From positions 1 through 52,844 of the forward strand of contig CAJUJM010000017.1 of the NCBI GenBank assembly GCA_910586755.1: 52,844 nucleotides of DNA, read 5' to 3'. The notes beneath the pieces are model-generated. The model searched no databases and was not told the origin of the DNA. It saw nothing but the letters and a program-made list of their open reading frames with translations. Of the stretch, positions 51,754-52,844 are shown one piece after another (positions within the stretch are counted from its first letter, which is position 1; every line of letters begins with the position of its first letter). Origin of the DNA: an uncultured Lachnospiraceae bacterium (GTDB taxonomy: Bacteria; Bacillota; Clostridia; Lachnospirales; Lachnospiraceae). A program made the position numbers and the translations under genes.

Positions 51754-52764
51754 ATGGCATTATTTGAATCTTATGAGAGACGAATTGACAAAATCAATTC
51801 CGTATTAAATAGCTACGGTATCGCTTCTCTGGAAGAAGCTGAGAAAATCACAAAAGACGCGGGCCTGGACGTTTATAACCAGGTTAAGGGCATCCAGCCT
51901 ATCTGCTTCGAGAATGCTTGCTGGGCATACATTGTGGGCGCAGCGATTGCAATCAAAAAAGGCTGCACTAAGGCAGCAGACGCAGCAGCAGCAATCGGCG
52001 AGGGCCTGCAGGCATTCTGTATCCCCGGATCCGTTGCCGATCAGCGTAAGGTTGGCTTAGGCCACGGCAATTTAGGCAAGATGCTTCTGGAAGAAGAGAC
52101 CGACTGCTTCTGCTTCTTAGCAGGACATGAGTCTTTTGCAGCAGCAGAGGGCGCAATCGGTATTGCTGAAAAGGCAAACAAAGTACGCCAGAAACCTCTG
52201 CGGGTTATCTTAAATGGTTTAGGAAAGGATGCTGCCCAGATTATCGCAAGAATCAACGGCTTTACCTTTGTTGAAACCCAGTACGATTATTATACCGGCG
52301 ATTTAAAGGAAGTAAACCGCATCGCTTACTCCGACGGTCCCCGTGCAAAAGTTAACTGCTACGGCGCAAATGATGTACGCGAGGGCGTGGCAATCATGTG
52401 GAAAGAGAACGTAGACGTTTCCATCACCGGAAACTCCACCAACCCCACCAGATTCCAGCATCCGGTAGCAGGTACTTACAAGAAGGAATGTGTGGAAGCA
52501 GGCAAGAAGTACTTCTCCGTAGCATCCGGCGGCGGCACCGGCCGTACCCTGCATCCCGACAACATGGCAGCAGGCCCGGCTTCCTACGGTATGACAGACA
52601 CCTTGGGCCGTATGCACTCTGACGCTCAGTTTGCAGGTTCTTCTTCCGTTCCGGCTCACGTAGAGATGATGGGCCTCATCGGCGCTGGCAACAACCCTAT
52701 GGTTGGTATGACGGTAGCGGTAGCTGTTTCCATTGAGGAAGCTGCTAAGGAAGGGAAGTTCTAA
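51754..52764 (+). CDS. GGGtGRT-family protein
   Basis: 336 residues. The defining motif SGGGTGRTLHPDNMAAGPAS lies near residues 257-276 (PF14057). Cysteines occur at PICFEN, KGCTKA, QAFCIPG, TDCFCF, NCYGAN and KECVEAG. The function of this family is not known. The start at 51754 (MALFESYERRIDKINS) has GGAGG upstream. It forms a pair with the upstream NifU-like gene, again with highly biased codon use, and a terminator follows 17 bases after the stop. Confidence 0.88.
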   Translation: MALFESYERRIDKINSVLNSYGIASLEEAEKITKDAGLDVYNQVKGIQPICFENACWAYIVGAAIAIKKGCTKAADAAAAIGEGLQAFCIPGSVADQRKVGLGHGNLGKMLLEEETDCFCFLAGHESFAAAEGAIGIAEKANKVRQKPLRVILNGLGKDAAQIIARINGFTFVETQYDYYTGDLKEVNRIAYSDGPRAKVNCYGANDVREGVAIMWKENVDVSITGNSTNPTRFQHPVAGTYKKECVEAGKKYFSVASGGGTGRTLHPDNMAAGPASYGMTDTLGRMHSDAQFAGSSSVPAHVEMMGLIGAGNNPMVGMTVAVAVSIEEAAKEGKF

Positions 52765-52780
52765 ATAATAGCATAAATTA

Positions 52781-52825
52781 AAGGGTTTCCGTTGACGTGA
52801 ATGGCCGGCGGAAGCCCTTAATTTT
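52781..52825 (+). terminator. Terminator of the NifU-like/GGGtGRT operon
   Basis: AAGGGTTTCCG pairs with CGGAAGCCCTT (one G-T wobble), loop 17 bases, then AATTTTG. Confidence 0.8.
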
Positions 52826-52844
52826 GCTGCGTAGCACACAAGTA

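Noticed and set aside
1..52844. CRISPR array or phage structural module
   Set aside because: No regularly spaced direct repeats were seen; besides the VgrG-like protein no sheath, capsid, terminase or portal gene is present.

Overview
The window looks like a chromosomal segment of a Gram-positive anaerobe of the Clostridia, most likely Lachnospiraceae. The basis is the plsX-acpP-rnc-smc-ftsY block, AGGAGG-type ribosome sites, ECF transporter S components, an AGCS symporter, a UMF1-type MFS protein and the NifU-like/GGGtGRT pair at the right end. Genus cannot be fixed from sequence alone.

Layout. 0-0.7 kb: 3' part of an Rpn/PD-(D/E)XK nuclease-family gene with a GIEK repeat. 0.8-7.8 kb: tRNA-Leu(CAA), a putative zinc-finger anti-sigma-like protein, polA, two small conserved unknowns around an AGCS symporter, then a P1 peptidase and an ECF S component on the minus strand. 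7.9-14.7 kb: housekeeping operon plsX, acpP, rnc, smc, ftsY. 14.7-17.9 kb: threonine deaminase, a zinc-ribbon membrane protein, a HAD phosphatase and a RibU-like S component. 17.9-24.1 kb: accessory zone with an AT-rich AbiH-family gene, a 5'-truncated AraC regulator abutting an orphan sugar-type solute-binding lipoprotein, an IS110-family element with a candidate bridge RNA, and a small secreted cysteine-containing protein. 24.2-37.6 kb: a tightly packed ten-gene plus-strand locus built around a VgrG-like spike protein with a C-terminal extension. 37.7-41.6 kb: orphan BlaI-like regulator, cysK, then debris and a two-gene HTH/AlbA-ATPase operon (PIN fragment, integrase remnant). 41.6-52.8 kb: BrkB/YihY, UMF1 MFS, a heterodimeric ABC exporter, endonuclease IV, NYN-LOTUS protein, phospholipase D family protein and the NifU-like/GGGtGRT pair.

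The main object of interest is the 24.2-37.6 kb locus. It combines a secreted-vWA/TM/FHA-like protein, a VgrG-type spike with OB-fold and beta-helix-like region, a DUF2628 membrane protein, a second membrane protein, a membrane-anchored PP2C-like protein whose metal-binding motifs look degraded, an Hsp70/actin-fold ATPase with an N-terminal SAP-like region, and four proteins I cannot assign. No sheath, tube or AAA+ ATPase is visible in the window. I read it as a contractile-injection-related effector, regulatory and assembly locus, either working with core parts encoded elsewhere or a divergent system of its own; this is inference. Base composition falls sharply over the VgrG C-terminal extension and the DUF2628 gene, which suggests an exchangeable effector/partner cassette.
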